DNA of 64,000 bases, from assembly GCA_011799875.1 (NCBI GenBank), contig CM022303.1, positions 276,654,904-276,718,903 on the forward strand, in the 5' to 3' direction. A program made the position numbers and the translations under genes. Shown piece by piece: positions 1-11,155 of the stretch. The notes beneath the pieces are model-generated. The model saw nothing but the letters and a program-made list of their open reading frames with translations, was not told the origin of the DNA and made no database searches. How positions within the stretch are numbered: the stretch's first letter is position 1; every line of letters begins with the position of its first letter. The DNA is from Thinopyrum elongatum (lineage: Eukaryota > Streptophyta > Magnoliopsida > Poales > Poaceae).

Positions 1-145
1 GTGCCAGGCCTGGGCTGGGCACAGCCCCGTGTCCAGCCCCCTCGCGCATACCTCCTGAGGGGAAAGTTGTGGGCTCTTACCGGGCAAAGAGCCGAGAGGC
101 TGTCCTGAGGTTGGTGCGGCCACGAGGGCACCCTCAGTTGTTTAT

Positions 146-337
146 CCACCAGCGCGGAGCATGGTGCTTCCACTTTAGCGTGGGCATAGCTGCTCCTCGG
201 CCGTGTCGTCCACCAGCACGGAGCATGGGGCTTCCACTGGTGCGTGGGCATAGTCGCTCCTCGACCGTGTCGTCCACCAACGCGGAGCATGGGGCTTCCA
301 CTGGTGCGTGGGTGGGAGTTCGCTCAGGGGGAGACTA
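146..337. repeat. 64-bp tandem repeat, three copies (element A)
   Basis: Copies start at 146, 210 and 274, marked by CCACCAGCGCGGAGCATGG or close variants, giving an exact 64-bp period. The same three-copy array with the same period is found in element B at 37946-38137. It lies downstream of the reverse transcriptase remnant. Confidence 0.8.
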
Positions 338-587
338 CGGGGCATGTACAGCCCCGTTCGTACGCACAGCTAGCATGACAGAACTGGAGGAGGTGTATCT
401 GGGCACTCGTGAGCCAGCGCGGGACTCATGAAGCCCTACCTCAAGGCGGGTTGTGCCTGATTTTTGCGGTGCGGGCGCGCTTATGACACCTGTGGGGCGA
501 TGGGTGGGTCCTGCGTCGAATGCCCCTCCGGAGGTTATCGCATGGGAAGGATGGACACCAATGACCCCAAGAGGTAACGTGAATGGG

Positions 588-909
588 GCCGGCCCGCCAG
601 ACAGAGCTCGACCATTGGTTTTATCGACGCTGCAGGGATGGACCCGAGCACAGACGTCGTGCCAAGTCTTCTCATGCAACGATCCCATGGAAAAACACCT
701 GGCGCACGGCTCTCACTATGGCGAAGTGCCAAACTGCGGTCGTACGAACCAGGCCGTGTGCCCTTACTCGCCCACACGTGATTAGCTCATGCGAGAACAA
801 GGCACCAAGGACCTGGGAGGTGACGCGCACGGGAGCTGGCCCGCGGGACAGAGCTCGGTCGCTTGGATTTGACAATCTTGCAGGGACGAACCCGAGCACA
901 GACGCCGTG
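588..909. repeat. Duplicated ~75-bp motif, 247 bp apart (element A)
   Basis: Two related segments (about 588-664 and 835-909) share GACAGAGCTCG, then TGCAGGGA(T/C)G and CCCGAGCACAGACG. Element B has the same pair about 248 bp apart (38388 and 38636). No coding function is apparent in either copy. Confidence 0.65.
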
Positions 910-1193
910 CTAGTCCTTAATCATGAGGCAGTCGCAGGCGGGTTTGCAAGGGCGCAGCGACATCATGGTGACGAAGCACCTGACATGCAGTTGAAATACT
1001 TGGGAAATTCATAAAGGCAAGGCCAATTCTGATACATGCGCAAAAATGATACAGCTGCAGGGCCGGGCCCTAGCAGCCTGAGGATGATGCAGCCCGGGGG
1101 GCGCCCTCAATCTGAACAAACCAAAAAGTCACCTGGCACCATTGTTGTAGGAGAGTCGAGGTAGCTGAAGACGCTTGTTGCAGAAATTGCTCC

Positions 1194-1574
1194 TCACGAG
1201 CTGGGCGGCTCCGGAGGCCCGCCGAGCTCACGAGACCGGTCGAGCTCGCGAGGGTCCGGCACTTCCCCCGACAGGACCGCCTGACGCCTGGCCTCATGAG
1301 CCGCCATGGTACCCTGCGCGAAGCGCTGGTACGAGGTGGCCACGTTCAGCAGGCCAAATGGCATGTTGACGTAGCTGCAGGGATAGCCCCCACTTCGGCC
1401 GACGCGAGACAGCCAGAAGAGGTCCTGCGAAGCAACCCTGTTGAGGCCTGGGATGTTGACGCAGACGTGCAGCCTGCTACCCACGTCAGGGGCCGCAGCT
1501 GCACTGGGAGGCTGTGAGGGGCGACGCTCACCGCGCATGACCCTTGCCTCCTGAAGCTCCTCAATTGCCTTCAC
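1194..1574 (-). pseudogene. Reverse transcriptase remnant, catalytic core deleted (element A)
   Basis: The translated segment has the fingers/palm signature CVNIPGLNR (usually CVD-x2-LN) followed by a degenerate DPF-PLPR-like stretch. It then jumps almost at once to SYVNMPFGLLNVATSYQR, which matches the MPFGL-NA-ATYQR motif. The stretch that normally lies between them, with the first catalytic aspartate (LDAYSGYHQ-type motif), is missing, and no YVDD box follows. The protein could not be a polymerase. Element B carries a remnant with the same junction, so the deletion predates the separation of the two copies. The C-terminal residues beyond the motif are unrelated to reverse transcriptase. 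Confidence 0.75.
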
Positions 1575-1841
1575 GATGAACTCTCACGCACCTGGCGCCT
1601 CACGCCGTTTGCCTTGCTTGCGGGGGCGTGCATCAAAGCACGTCTCCAAGTGCTGCCCGAGCACCTCCCTCGTCGCCCTGGTCAGGTCAGAGGCTCTCCA
1701 GATAGGAGCCCCCAAGCCTGTCCTGAGGGAGGCACTAGGCGTGCCTTCCTATGTGGGAGGAAGAGGCGCCGCAGCAGCGGGTGCGGGGCATGAAGTACCG
1801 TCGGCAGGTGCGCCAGCCCCCTGATGACTCTTGAGGAGGAG

Positions 1842-2333
1842 CTACTTCTTCTTCTTTTGTGTGATCTCAGAAAATAGGATGGCGCCCTCGTCATCTGGGT
1901 TGTCAGCCGCCGCGGCTTGGTAGGTGCGCTCGAGGGAGCACACCGCATCCTTTTCATCGCAGGCGACCGTGATGATGCCGCCATTCCCCGGCATCTTGAG
2001 GACATTGTAGCCGTGGTGGGTTGCCGCCATGAAATTGGCGAGGGCCGGATACCCGAGGATGGCGTTGTACGGGAGGCTGATATGGGCAACGTCGAAGTCG
2101 ATGAGCTTAGTGTGGTAGTTGTTGTGGTTGCCGATGGTGACAGGGAGGCGTATCTGCCCCAGGTGGATGGTGGAGCCGTCAGTCACTCCTGAGAAGGGCT
2201 TGGTCAGAAGAAGATGATAATAGGGCACTTGGAGCATGTCGAATGTCTTGACAGAGAGGACATTAAGCCCTGCGCCACTGTCAATGAGGGTCTTGGTGAC
2301 GAGGATGTTGCTGATGGTGGGCGTGCAGAGCAT
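1842..2333 (-). pseudogene. Retropepsin-like aspartic protease region (element A)
   Basis: The frame contains the active-site sequence LIDSGAGLNVLS (D-S-G triad) about 20 residues in, followed by the flap-like and second hydrophobic regions ending in YNAILGYPAL, the usual ILG-x-P motif of retroviral-type proteases. In the family this domain processes the Gag-Pol precursor inside the particle. It follows gag in the same direction. An in-frame TAG at 2397-2399 separates it from its upstream linker; element B has CAG at the same codon. The DSG triad itself is intact, but the protein is cut off from gag. Confidence 0.75.
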
Positions 2334-2810
2334 GGGAAGTGCGCCTCCGGCGGCCGAGCACTTGAGGTGATCCTTGGAGTCGAAAGTGATGGCGCACTAT
2401 GACCACTTGAGGGGACGCGCGGCCTCGACCCTCGGGAGGGCCGCGTTCACCTCATGAGCGAACTGCTTGAAGATGCGTTGTGAGGCTGGGGCCTGCGCAC
2501 CACCTAGGATGCAGGCGATAGCACGAGGTTCCTAGAAGCCCCCAGCCCCGTCGTCCTGCCGGTTGTTTTTGTTCCACCTTGGCGGCGGCGGAAGCGGAGG
2601 GAGGCCAGCATTGCCCTGAGGACGGGCCTCCCAAGGCTGATCACGCCAGAACCCGTTGCGAGGCTCGTCGTGCCATTGGTCCTCACGAGGCTGGTCACGC
2701 CAGTCCTGAAGGGGGTCGCGGTTGTCCCGGCGGCCTCCGCCGCGGCCGTAGCCCCAGTCACCATGCTTGGGGCGGCGACCAAGGAACCCATCGCGGAGGG
2801 CCCTGAGCTC

Positions 2811-4174
2811 TTAGCAGTCATTGGTGTTGTGGCTGTGTACGTTGTGGAAGATGCAGAATGGGCGGTTGCCCCTGGAGGGTTTACCGTGGTCACGACTGCG
2901 CTTCATCTCAGGTTCGGCCGCAAGTACGGTGGGACCCTTGCACTTCGCCTCCTTAGCCTTGGCCTTCTTTTCCTCGGGGTCTGCCTCAGGAAGCTCCAGG
3001 AGGGAGAGGCGGCCCTCCTCGGCCCTTGCGCATCTGTTATCCAGGTTGAACATCTCCAGGGCCGAGCACAGGTCTACGTTGATGGCGAGCTCCTCCTTCA
3101 TCTTGACGTCCCGGACGCCTTTAGAGAATGGTGAGATGATGGCTTCGTCAGACGCCTTCGGGATCCTGAGACGGACGTTCGTGAAGCGTTGTATGTACTT
3201 GTGTAAGGTCTCGCCCGGCTGTTGCTTCACGCGCCGCAGGTCGCCCACTGCAGGAGTGCGGTCGCGAGTACCCTGGAAGTTGGCGATGAAACACTCGCGA
3301 AGCTCATCCCAGGAGGAGATCAACCCCACCGGGAGGTTTAGGAGCCAAGAGCATGCGCCATCCTTGAGGGCCATGGGGAACCAGTTCGACATGACCTTGT
3401 CATCGCCGTTCGCCGCTTTGATGCTCAGCGCGTATAGCTGGAGAAATTCTGCGGGGTCAGGAGTGCCGTCGTATCATGGAGGCAGATCCGGCTTGAACTT
3501 GCCGGGCCAGACGACGCGGCTTAGCTCCGGGGTGAAAGCACAGCAGCCTGTCGTCCTCACAGGTGCGGGCTGCACGGGTGGAGCTTGGTCTTGACGCCCG
3601 CGCGCTGCGACCTCGGCGGCGTGAGGTCCTGGTGTTGGCGCTGCGGCGCCAGGAGCGCGTGCGCATCGGCTTGAGGGCGCTGGATCACCTGGCAGCTTGC
3701 TTCATCGCGCGCCGGCACCCCGCACGGTGGGTCACGCCGGGGTGTGTCATGCCTGGGCTCAGGGTTGGCGCCGTGCAGAGGAGGAGGAGGAAGGAGCGAG
3801 CGAGACAGCGCACGGGTCTCACCGGCGGCGTTGACAAGCTCGGCGATGCGGCCAAGCCAGTCGTCATAGAGGTCGTTGGCCGGGCGGTAACGCAGGAGCT
3901 CACGCACCATGAGGAGTGTAGCCTGCGCGTTTGCCGGCCCACGACGAGCATGGGAAGACGATGCCGTGGCTGGAGTGGACGATGGTGTTGTGGTGCGACC
4001 ATCACGCCGCATGGAAGGTGGCAGCGACAAATCCTGCTGCTCACGAGCAGCAAGGTCAGTGGCAGCATTAGCCACCGGGGAGGCAGAGCGGCAAGGAGCG
4101 CTGTTGCCCATGAGTGCCATCTGGGCGACACGAGCGGCCCAGCGCTCGGCACGGACACGGCGAGCATCGGCCAT
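2811..4174 (-). pseudogene. Gag (retrotrans_gag) pseudogene, frameshifted (element A)
   Basis: The probable start is the ATG at 4172-4174, 50 bp inside the primer-binding site; the same Met-Ala-(D/E)-Ala-Arg start is seen in B. The N-terminal part (4174 to about 3560) is an alanine-rich leader containing LLRYRPAND. The capsid-like part (3392-2811) has WFPMALKDGA, SWDELRECFIANFQGT and LHKYIQRFTNVR, typical of plant Gypsy Gag. The two parts are in different frames, so at least two frameshifts lie between 3457 and 3660. The reading frame stops at TAA (2811-2813), where B has CAG. The C-terminal zone has CIFHNVHSHNTNDC, a C-H-H-C cluster in place of a standard zinc knuckle. Confidence 0.75.
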
Positions 4175-4223
4175 GGGAGTGATGGAACGAAGGCGAATCG
4201 GACGGTGGGAGGACTTCGACACG

Positions 4224-4241
4224 CCCCTACCTGGTGCGCCA
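4224..4241 (-). other. Primer-binding site, tRNA-Arg type (element A)
   Basis: The plus strand reads CCCCTACCTGGTGCGCCA, ending in the tRNA 3' CCA two bases from the LTR. It resembles the 3' end of a plant tRNA-Arg(CCT), recalled rather than searched. B has the same site with one base difference (42038-42055). Confidence 0.65.
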
Positions 4242-4243
4242 AA

Positions 4244-5112
4244 TGTTGGATTCAGGGCTCCGCAGACCGAAGAAGGTTCGAACTCTGGGGTGTGTGCGAA
4301 GAACTCGACCTCTCAGGCCTGCCAACTCGTCGCCCACAGCCTAGCCTAGCCGGACTTGCATGAACAAGGAAGAAGATGAACACAGCAGTTTACCCAGGTT
4401 CGGGCCACCTTGCGGTGTAAAACCCTACTCCTACTTTGTGGTGGATTGGCCTCACGAGGGGCTGAGGATGAACTAGTACAGAGGATGAACAACCTCACGA
4501 GGGCTCGGGGGGTGAGAATGAGTCCCCCTCCTCTATGGTGGTGGCTAACCTATATTTATAGTGGCCTTGGTTCTCTTCCCTCGAAACTTAGGCAGGAAGG
4601 GATCCCACAGCGGCCAATTTGAAAGGGGACAAGTAGTACATCTAATCCTGATGAAAGGTGGTCTTCGCCTACAAAGCTTATGGTCGTGACGCAGTGGTGG
4701 GCTCGATGATGACATCCGCCTTGCCGAGCCTATGGTCTTGGTCTTGTAGCACTGGAAGGGAAACCTTTGGTAGATTCCTCGGGACCCACGCTTATCCTTG
4801 CCTCCTTAGCACCAAAGAGGAAACTACCTCCTCTGCGCCCGCAGGCGCCCGCCTGGCCTTGGTCGTCATGGCTCATGTCATCACAGCCTCGTGAGGCTGG
4901 GTACCTGTATAGAAATCTCTGCTCCTCGGGAGGCCGCCTGGGGAGGCCGCTCTCTCGGGAGGTCTTGGTGCCGTCCTCCTCGCGAGGCCTGGCCCCTCGC
5001 GAGGGTCTTGTCTTGGTGGTCTTGGAGATGGGCCGTACCAGGCCATAGAGGGAGCCACGCCATGGGCCACAGGCAGGCAAGTCTGGGTACCCTAGTTCCC
5101 AGAACGCCAACA
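4244..5112 (-). repeat. 5' LTR of element A (869 bp)
   Basis: The LTR begins TGTTGGATTCAGGG and ends GAACGCCAACA on the plus strand, aligned with LTRs of E and B (about 870-885 bp). On the minus strand a TATA box (CTATAAATATA) is at 4551-4561, so transcription would run leftward into gag. The right flank (from 5113) is the protease-linker sequence of element C. Confidence 0.85.
4551..4561 (-). promoter_or_regulatory. LTR TATA box (element A)
   Basis: CTATAAATATA on the minus strand, at the same LTR position as in B (42368-42378) and E (45720-45730). Confidence 0.5.
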
Positions 5113-5389
5113 CCCACCTGTGGGGCACTACAAGGGCCAGATGACCCGGGTTATCAACCGAGGGCGGATGATCCGCCCTGCTCCATGTTATCGTGTGCTC
5201 AGACCATCTCAAATACTGCAGAACAGCCGGCTCTACTGCATGAACTGCTCACTTATGAACCTTCTGATCGCGTTTACAAAGACTCATAGTGAAGACGTGG
5301 TATTGGCGACCGTTGAGCTGCCTGGGGTTACTCTGATACCTAGACTGATTACCCTGCTGCTGATTCCCATGACCAGACTACTGATTTCC

Positions 5390-7844
5390 CTAGCTCTGAT
5401 AATTGGAGCTTGAATCGCCACCACCAAAACCGGCTCCCTGAGACCCGGGGCCTGACCCACCGGGTGGCAAATTACCACTACCGTGATGCTGTTGAAACCC
5501 TTGATTCTTGAACTCCTTCATGATATAACAATCCTTCCAAGCATGTTTAGACAGTTTATTTTGACAACTATGCTTGGGACAAGCGCCGTTGAGCATCTCC
5601 TCAATACTCTGTGACCTTCGTGTCATCGCGGCACTGATTCTTGTACCCAGCGTTGGTGTTAGCAACCAGATCTGACCTGTCGTCAGGGTATTTTCGCTTA
5701 CCACCATTACTCTGGCTATTGCCATTGTGCCATGCCACATTCTGCTGCTGGCCCTTGCCACCACCGTTTTTCTTACCCTTATTGGATTTATCATCATCTG
5801 AACTTGGGTCCTTTGTACTATCAGAGTCCGCATACTTGGTGAGAGCACTCATGAGGTCACCCATATCCTGGCACTTACGCTTGAGCCGCCCGAGATTCTT
5901 CTTAAGAGGCAAGAAATGACAGTTCTTCTCTAGAATTAGAACAGCCTGAGCCATCGCGATATTGTCTAACGAATGGATGATAGATGAAACCCGCCAGACC
6001 AAATGATGGGCTGACTCATCTTCACGCTGCACACAGTGATCCAAATCAACAATCGTCAGCGGCTGCTTGCATGTTCCTTGAATTTTTTTGATAAATCGTG
6101 CCTTTAACTCAGCCCATGAGTTAATAGAATTAGGAGGCAGGCCTTTCAACCACGAGTGCACCGGTCCTTCCAACATCATGGTGAAATATTTGGCACATAC
6201 TGCATCGCTGACCTCTAACATATCCATGGCTAGCTCATAACTCTCAATCCAATCTACAGGCTCCAGATCCGCTGTATAATTAGGTATCTTATGGGGACCT
6301 TTGAAATCCTTAGGCATACGCTCATTGCGTAGGGCCGGCACTAGACACGGCACTACAAGACTTCTAGTGCTTAACCCGACTTCTGTTGAAGTTGAAGGAA
6401 TGACAGGAGGCGAGTCATAAGCCCCCTGGTTTGCTGCTTCCACCTCTCGACAGGCCCTCGCACTGTCCACGAGTGCTTGAGTAGCGCCCCGAGGATTGGG
6501 CGGGTTTCGGCGTCGTTCACTGTTGGAGACTGCGGGTGACTCAATACGCCGGCTATAACTGCGGCTCGGGAGAGGAGTTGAGTGCACACGATCACGACTG
6601 TACGAATAGGCGGCCTGTTGTGCAATGGCTGTTTGTAGGTGCTCAACTGCATTCCAGGTTTCCACTACAACTGGTGACTCACCAATAATAGGAATCGCCG
6701 CCAGCTAGGTCGCTGCTGCTACCATGTTATCTATCGGGTTAGAAAAGTGCCCCGGTGGCATCAGGAAACGCTGTGGCGGTGTCTGATTGGGGGGCGGGTT
6801 GGGCGCCAGCTCTTCCCTCTGTACCAGCTTAGGCTGCCGAGGTTGAGCCGTCGCCCAATTTCCTGGCATATCCGGGTTTAACTGGGGGTTCACCCGGGCA
6901 TCTAGAGTACTTGGTCCTACTCCGGGAGTGTCAAACAAGCGCATCGGGTCATACATCAACGGTAGACGACTCTGGTGCCTTCTCTGGAATACTGCATTGG
7001 ATGTATTCTGGTCCAGATTTAAGCGCCAAGCCATTGCCTTCACACGCTCTGCCTCTGCATCAACTTGAGGCTTCAGTGCAGCTGTCTGGATGTTCTCAGC
7101 TATGATATCCTCTTGGGCCTTGGTTATCTCCTCGTGAATCTTTGCAATCTCCGCGTTGCGTTCTGCCTCATTCACTACAGTAACTTCTGTTGCTAACAAA
7201 GCTGCCAATGTGCCCATGAGATCCAACAGTACCTGAGCCGGCGGCCTGGCTGAGCCGGATCCACCAACCCTTGTGGCCGCCGGGTCAGAGGTCATTCCAG
7301 CCACCGTTAAAGAGTTGAGAGTCGGCCCTGTGTCAGCCATGAAGATAGCAGCCCTGCACGACAGCTCATAGGGGTCCGGAATACTATGGCCATTGGAATA
7401 GCCCCCAAGCCCGCCGTCTTGAAGCTGATAGATGGACTCCGTCTCCCCGGTTGAGGACTCATCTCCTGAGTAGATTTGAGTCTCTCCTCCGGACGCGGAA
7501 TCTTCCGCAAGCTCCATGCCTTGCGTGAAGCCTACGAACACATGTTTCCGCCCGGCTTGGACCCGGACGGGTTGCGCGCGCCGAGCCAGCTCGATGATGT
7601 CGGTGCAGATGTCTGGCTCAGGCTCAAATCCACCAATATTGCAGATGAAGACATGGATTCCGCTGAAGGGGACCCGGTACCCGTAATCGATTGAGTCAGC
7701 CTCGGGGCCCCTGCCGGCATCGTCGATGTAGAGTTTGCCGCGGCGACTCCTAGTCATCCTGCCAACGGCGTATCCCTCAAACCCTGGGAAAGAGCCCTTC
7801 AAGAACTCGAAACCACCGTGCGCTGGCCCCACGGTGGGCGCCAA
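5390..7844 (-). pseudogene. Gag polyprotein pseudogene (element C)
   Basis: Two open stretches in one frame (7844-6705 and 6665-5601) are separated by an in-frame TAG near 6704-6706; a third stretch (5848-5390) continues in another frame, so there is also a frameshift near 5620-5640. The N-terminal 380 residues are a leader starting Met-Ala-Pro-Thr-Val-Gly with an acidic middle and an Ala/Glu-rich helix. The core Gag is recognisable by PVDWIESYELAMDML, AKYFTMMLEGPVHSWLKGLP, SWAELKARFIKKIQGTC and LGRLKRKCQDMGDLM. The C-terminal part has CPKH...C...H...C, then a glycine-rich tail. The leader ATG directly abuts the primer-binding site. Confidence 0.8.
7825..7843 (-). other. Primer-binding site, tRNA-Lys type (element C)
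   Basis: The plus strand has GGCCCCACGGTGGGCGCCA, which matches the 3' end of plant tRNA-Lys(CTT) including CCA as I recall it. Two bases separate it from the LTR at 7846. Confidence 0.75.
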
Positions 7845-7845
7845 C

Positions 7846-8386
7846 TATCGTGGTTTTGTCACGACATATGTCCTAGTGAAAGGACTTAAGCATGAAGCCA
7901 TCGCGATGGTGATTAGCTTGTCGGGGTTGAGCGGGACGAGAGACACAGGTTTACCCAGGTTCAGCCCCTCACGGAGGAGGTAAAGCCTACTCCTGCTCTT
8001 GTTGCTACTGCTTGAGTATCGATTACAAGGGAGCGGATTCACTTGACCTAGCTATCGATTGATTGTAACCTGTATATTCTATGTCGGGGACTCGCCTTTA
8101 TATACAGGTCGAGGCCGCCGGCTTACAAGAGTTCGGGTCGGGTTACGACACGTGACCGAGCCTTACTCTAAGTTGCCTTGCTTTACAAGGTACATCATTA
8201 CATGGCGGGTTACACCCATGGGTCGCCTTCTGACCTTGGGTTCTAAGCCGGCCCATCTTGTGAGGCGCCATTCTTAATACTGCATCCTGACCATCTTGGC
8301 CTATTAGAGGCCCAGCTCCTTAAGTCGCCAATGATCTGACCCGACCCTATTAGGGCGGGTTATATCATGGGGTTATATCCCCAATA
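7846..8386 (-). repeat. 5' LTR of element C (541 bp)
   Basis: It runs from TATCGTGGTTTTGTCACGAC (first base changed from the expected TG) to GGTTATATCCCCAATA. A minus-strand TATA box, TATATAAAG, is at 8096-8104. Placement is fixed by the primer site on one side and the sequence change at 8387 on the other. Confidence 0.75.
8096..8104 (-). promoter_or_regulatory. LTR TATA box (element C)
   Basis: TATATAAAG on the minus strand, in the middle of the LTR and pointing towards gag. Confidence 0.5.
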
Positions 8387-10338
8387 GACGATGAGAAGAG
8401 AAGAGGGAAAGCATGTTATTGTGGTAGGTAGACTTGGCTAGAGAGGTATATCGATCGGTGTGTGCCAAAAAGAAGGAGCTGGGGGGCCTACACACACCAT
8501 GGGTGAACGACCTAAAGAGAATAACGAAAGTGCGCGATGGAGAGAATGATGAGGGAGGATGAGAGGGAGGCGGGTGTGTGCATATACGAGAGAAAGTTAG
8601 CGCTAGCTACAAAGAGAAGAGGATTGTGTGGGTGTAAAAGACTAACAGAGATCATAATTCATTGTAAAAGTGGATTCGAATATCTGAACAAGAGATCATA
8701 GTGTTTTAAACCCATGCATCCATGAATATAATGGTGATATGCCTGGTGTGGTTCTGAACATGTTATACTATATATAACATTTATTTGAATTTGTGATAAT
8801 GTGTGGCTTTTGTAGCTCACGGCTAAATACTTGTCATAATGTAGGGGGGTACTATACATTATGTGATAAACACAATATACATATGAAACATGGTTTTGAT
8901 TATGAAGATCTGGCTAGCACTTCAAATGTACTATTATTTGGAATAAACATCAAGTGGGTTCAAAATTTTGAATTCGAGTTCATATAGTACACATAGTTCA
9001 TATCTAACTCTACAATAATCATGTGTTGTGTTGTTAAGATAATATACAGATGATGGTTTAACTTGGTAACAATCATGACTGTAGTTACGATTGTCATGGA
9101 CACTATGTCCACATGTGTCTTGCAATCCAGCTCATGTTTTGGAGTTGTTGCCGTAGTTCATCTCCCGGGGTTCTCGCAACATCATCTCGTGAATTTGTGT
9201 TGCAAGCTTTCCTTTTCAGACATGTTGAGTCTGGAGTATCCTGTCACCAACCAGATCTGAATCTCGGGCAGATATGATGGTTGGGACTTCTCCCAAGAAC
9301 TATGATGGAGGTTCCGGTAAAGTGGACGCACCTAGCCGGAAGATCTATTACTATAGCATCTTGATTGAGCAATCTGACTATCTTCTCCATGAGGATTCCG
9401 TGCGACTTATTCTAGAAGTTGTTCCTTATGGATCCTTTGTTTTCCCGAAGTCTGACCTTTACTTGATGTTCTAGATACCAAACAGTATCTATAATTGGGT
9501 TATGCTAGTACATCAAGGAGAACATTAGAAGCGGTGTGCTAAATGTCTCTTGGCCGATCATCCAGATTTTGTTCCTTGATATTCTCAAGGTGAAATATGT
9601 GAAAGTGTTGTCCTCCTGTGCATCTTCATCCTCCATCATTATTCATCATGGTAGTATGAAGAGTTACCAAGATCTTGGCACAGCTGTTGGTAAAACCTTA
9701 ATGAATATGGAAATGCTCAAGTTCTTGAGAGCATGCTCGGGCACTAGGTTATATCCTATAACTCAAATTTCCTTTCCAAACTGAGTATGCCATTTCTTCG
9801 AACTCATTCAAACGGTCGTTTGTGAATTGCTTTAGCCTGGTATGAAGAGTTTCAATGATCTAGGTATCAAAAGTAATTATTTTTTCCACTCAAGGGAATA
9901 ATTCTACAAATCACCTCCCCTAAGGTGCCCAATTTTGTATGAAAGGCAATTAACTCCTTGCTACTCTGAACCTAGTTCACCATCTTCTTAAGGGTGGAAT
10001 TGTTGCCTCTAAATTGAACCTTCGTCATGTACTTATTTCCCTTGTTCTTGATGTGTGTCTTGTGTCCCAGCTCAAGAGACATTCTTATGCCTCACTCCAT
10101 GAGTTGATTGTGAGTTGTCCGATCTTTGTGAAGATCGATTACTGTAGAGTTTCTTTCTGTCGTCATCACATTTGGGTGAACATTTCGTAGCAAGATGTCA
10201 AGATCAAGATGATGCAAGCATCAACGTCTTCAAGAAGAACAATTGGATCATGAAGGTTGTAATAGTTTAAATGTCCCCTTTTCCTCTTACCTCGCGTCTT
10301 GAATCTTGGGTCGAGATTCTTGTTTAGTGAGGGTGAGC
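8387..10338 (+). mobile_element. Internal tail of element G, decayed; partly unexplained
   Basis: The right end is the internal side of an LTR that starts TGTCACAGCCC at 10339, and the preceding bases GTGAGGGTGAGC are a purine-rich tract fitting a polypurine tract for a plus-strand element. No Gag-Pol motif could be read in any frame; ORFs here are short. About 8640-9130 is AT-rich, with small inverted repeats (TGTTATA/ATATAACA near 8761; CATAATGTA 8835-8843 with TACATTATG 8855-8863), and may be a separate insertion without visible TSD. About 8387-8640 is purine-rich with no recognised content. Confidence 0.4.
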
Positions 10339-11053
10339 TGTCACAGCCCTAGCTTAGTCATTGCTTGTCATTGCATAATCATCCATGCATCATGATTAAA
10401 TTCAAATGAATTTGAAATGGGGATCCAACAAACCCTAGCACTCCTCTGAAATACTAGGATCAATTGAAAATATTTTTGATGAACCCAAAATGCCCTTCAG
10501 AAAAGTCCTTGATTTTTGTTAAAGGTGAAAACCTCTGCCAAAAGTCATGCACCCATTCTTGGGACATTTTTGGTCTTACGGATTAACTCATAATGTATTT
10601 GAATTTGGGCATTTAATTGCTATAATAATTTTAAATGCTTAAATAGTTATGAAATTAAATGCGGTCCACTAGAATAATTCAGCAAGTGTCCATCAATAAT
10701 TTTAGGATTTTTAGAAATGCCCTAGTATTTCTACTAAGGCCAAAATAGAAAACAGAAAGAAAAACATAAAAAGGAGAGAGAGAGAGAGAGAAACCCACCT
10801 GGGCCTTACCTGAGCCGGCCCAGCATAACTGGCCCATGGCCAGTCATCCCTTACCTCTGCCAGTAGGTAGAGTCGGGACAACACATGCGCACACGAGGTG
10901 CCACGCCTCCTCCCTACCTCCCTGCACCCCTAGGACAGCACGACGCCATGGGAGACCTCCTCGGTGTCGTCCCGATCGCTCTGTCCCGCTCACTCTCCCC
11001 CTCGCTCTCTCCCTCGCCTCTGAATGCCATAGCCGAGCGCTGCCGTCACCGCC
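10339..11053 (+). repeat. 3' LTR of element G, first segment
   Basis: Starts TGTCACAGCCCTAGC after a purine-rich tract and continues until D splits it at the CCGCC target site (11049-11053). It contains a (GA)n run near 10777-10791. The LTR resumes at 31006. Long LTRs of this start type are typical of Tekay-like chromoviruses in cereals; the assignment is by resemblance. Confidence 0.65.
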
Positions 11054-11155
11054 TGTCGGTGTCGAAACCGGCAGACCTCGGTGTAGGGGGTCCCGAGCTG
11101 TGGATCTCAGATCGAGAGTAACAGGAGCAAAGGAGACGATGTTTACCCAGGTTCG

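Larger units (their letters stand above)
1..5112 (-). mobile_element. Element A: non-autonomous Ty3/Gypsy retrotransposon, 3' part cut by window edge
   Basis: Read on the minus strand, the order is 5' LTR (4244-5112), primer-binding site, gag, retropepsin, a short reverse transcriptase remnant and a non-coding repeat region at 1-1000. The same order is seen in element B, and position 1 of the window corresponds to about 37801 in B. From that comparison the missing part beyond position 1 should hold the antisense gene and the 3' LTR. A lies inside the gag/protease region of element C: the coding sense of C can be followed up to 5113 and then runs into A's LTR. No integrase or RNase H is present. 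The LTR is closer to that of E than to B's, so A and E look like one subfamily. The left TSD is outside the window. Confidence 0.8.
5113..8386 (-). mobile_element. Element C: Ty3/Gypsy retrotransposon, 5' portion
   Basis: On the minus strand this holds a 541-bp 5' LTR (7846-8386), a tRNA-Lys primer site and a long gag. At 5212-5113 there is the start of the protease linker (RWSEHTITWSRADHPP in frame), and A is inserted there. Everything downstream, including protease, polymerase and 3' LTR, is absent from this window and presumably lies left of A. The LTR ends ...CCCCAATA instead of ...CA, a point change at the terminal dinucleotide. The right flank GACGA (8387-8391) would be the TSD if its partner exists outside. 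Confidence 0.75.

Noticed and set aside
69..1014. Overlapping ORFs on both strands in the repeat block of A
   Set aside because: They follow the tandem repeats and GC-rich composition; the homologous block of B does not keep the frames.
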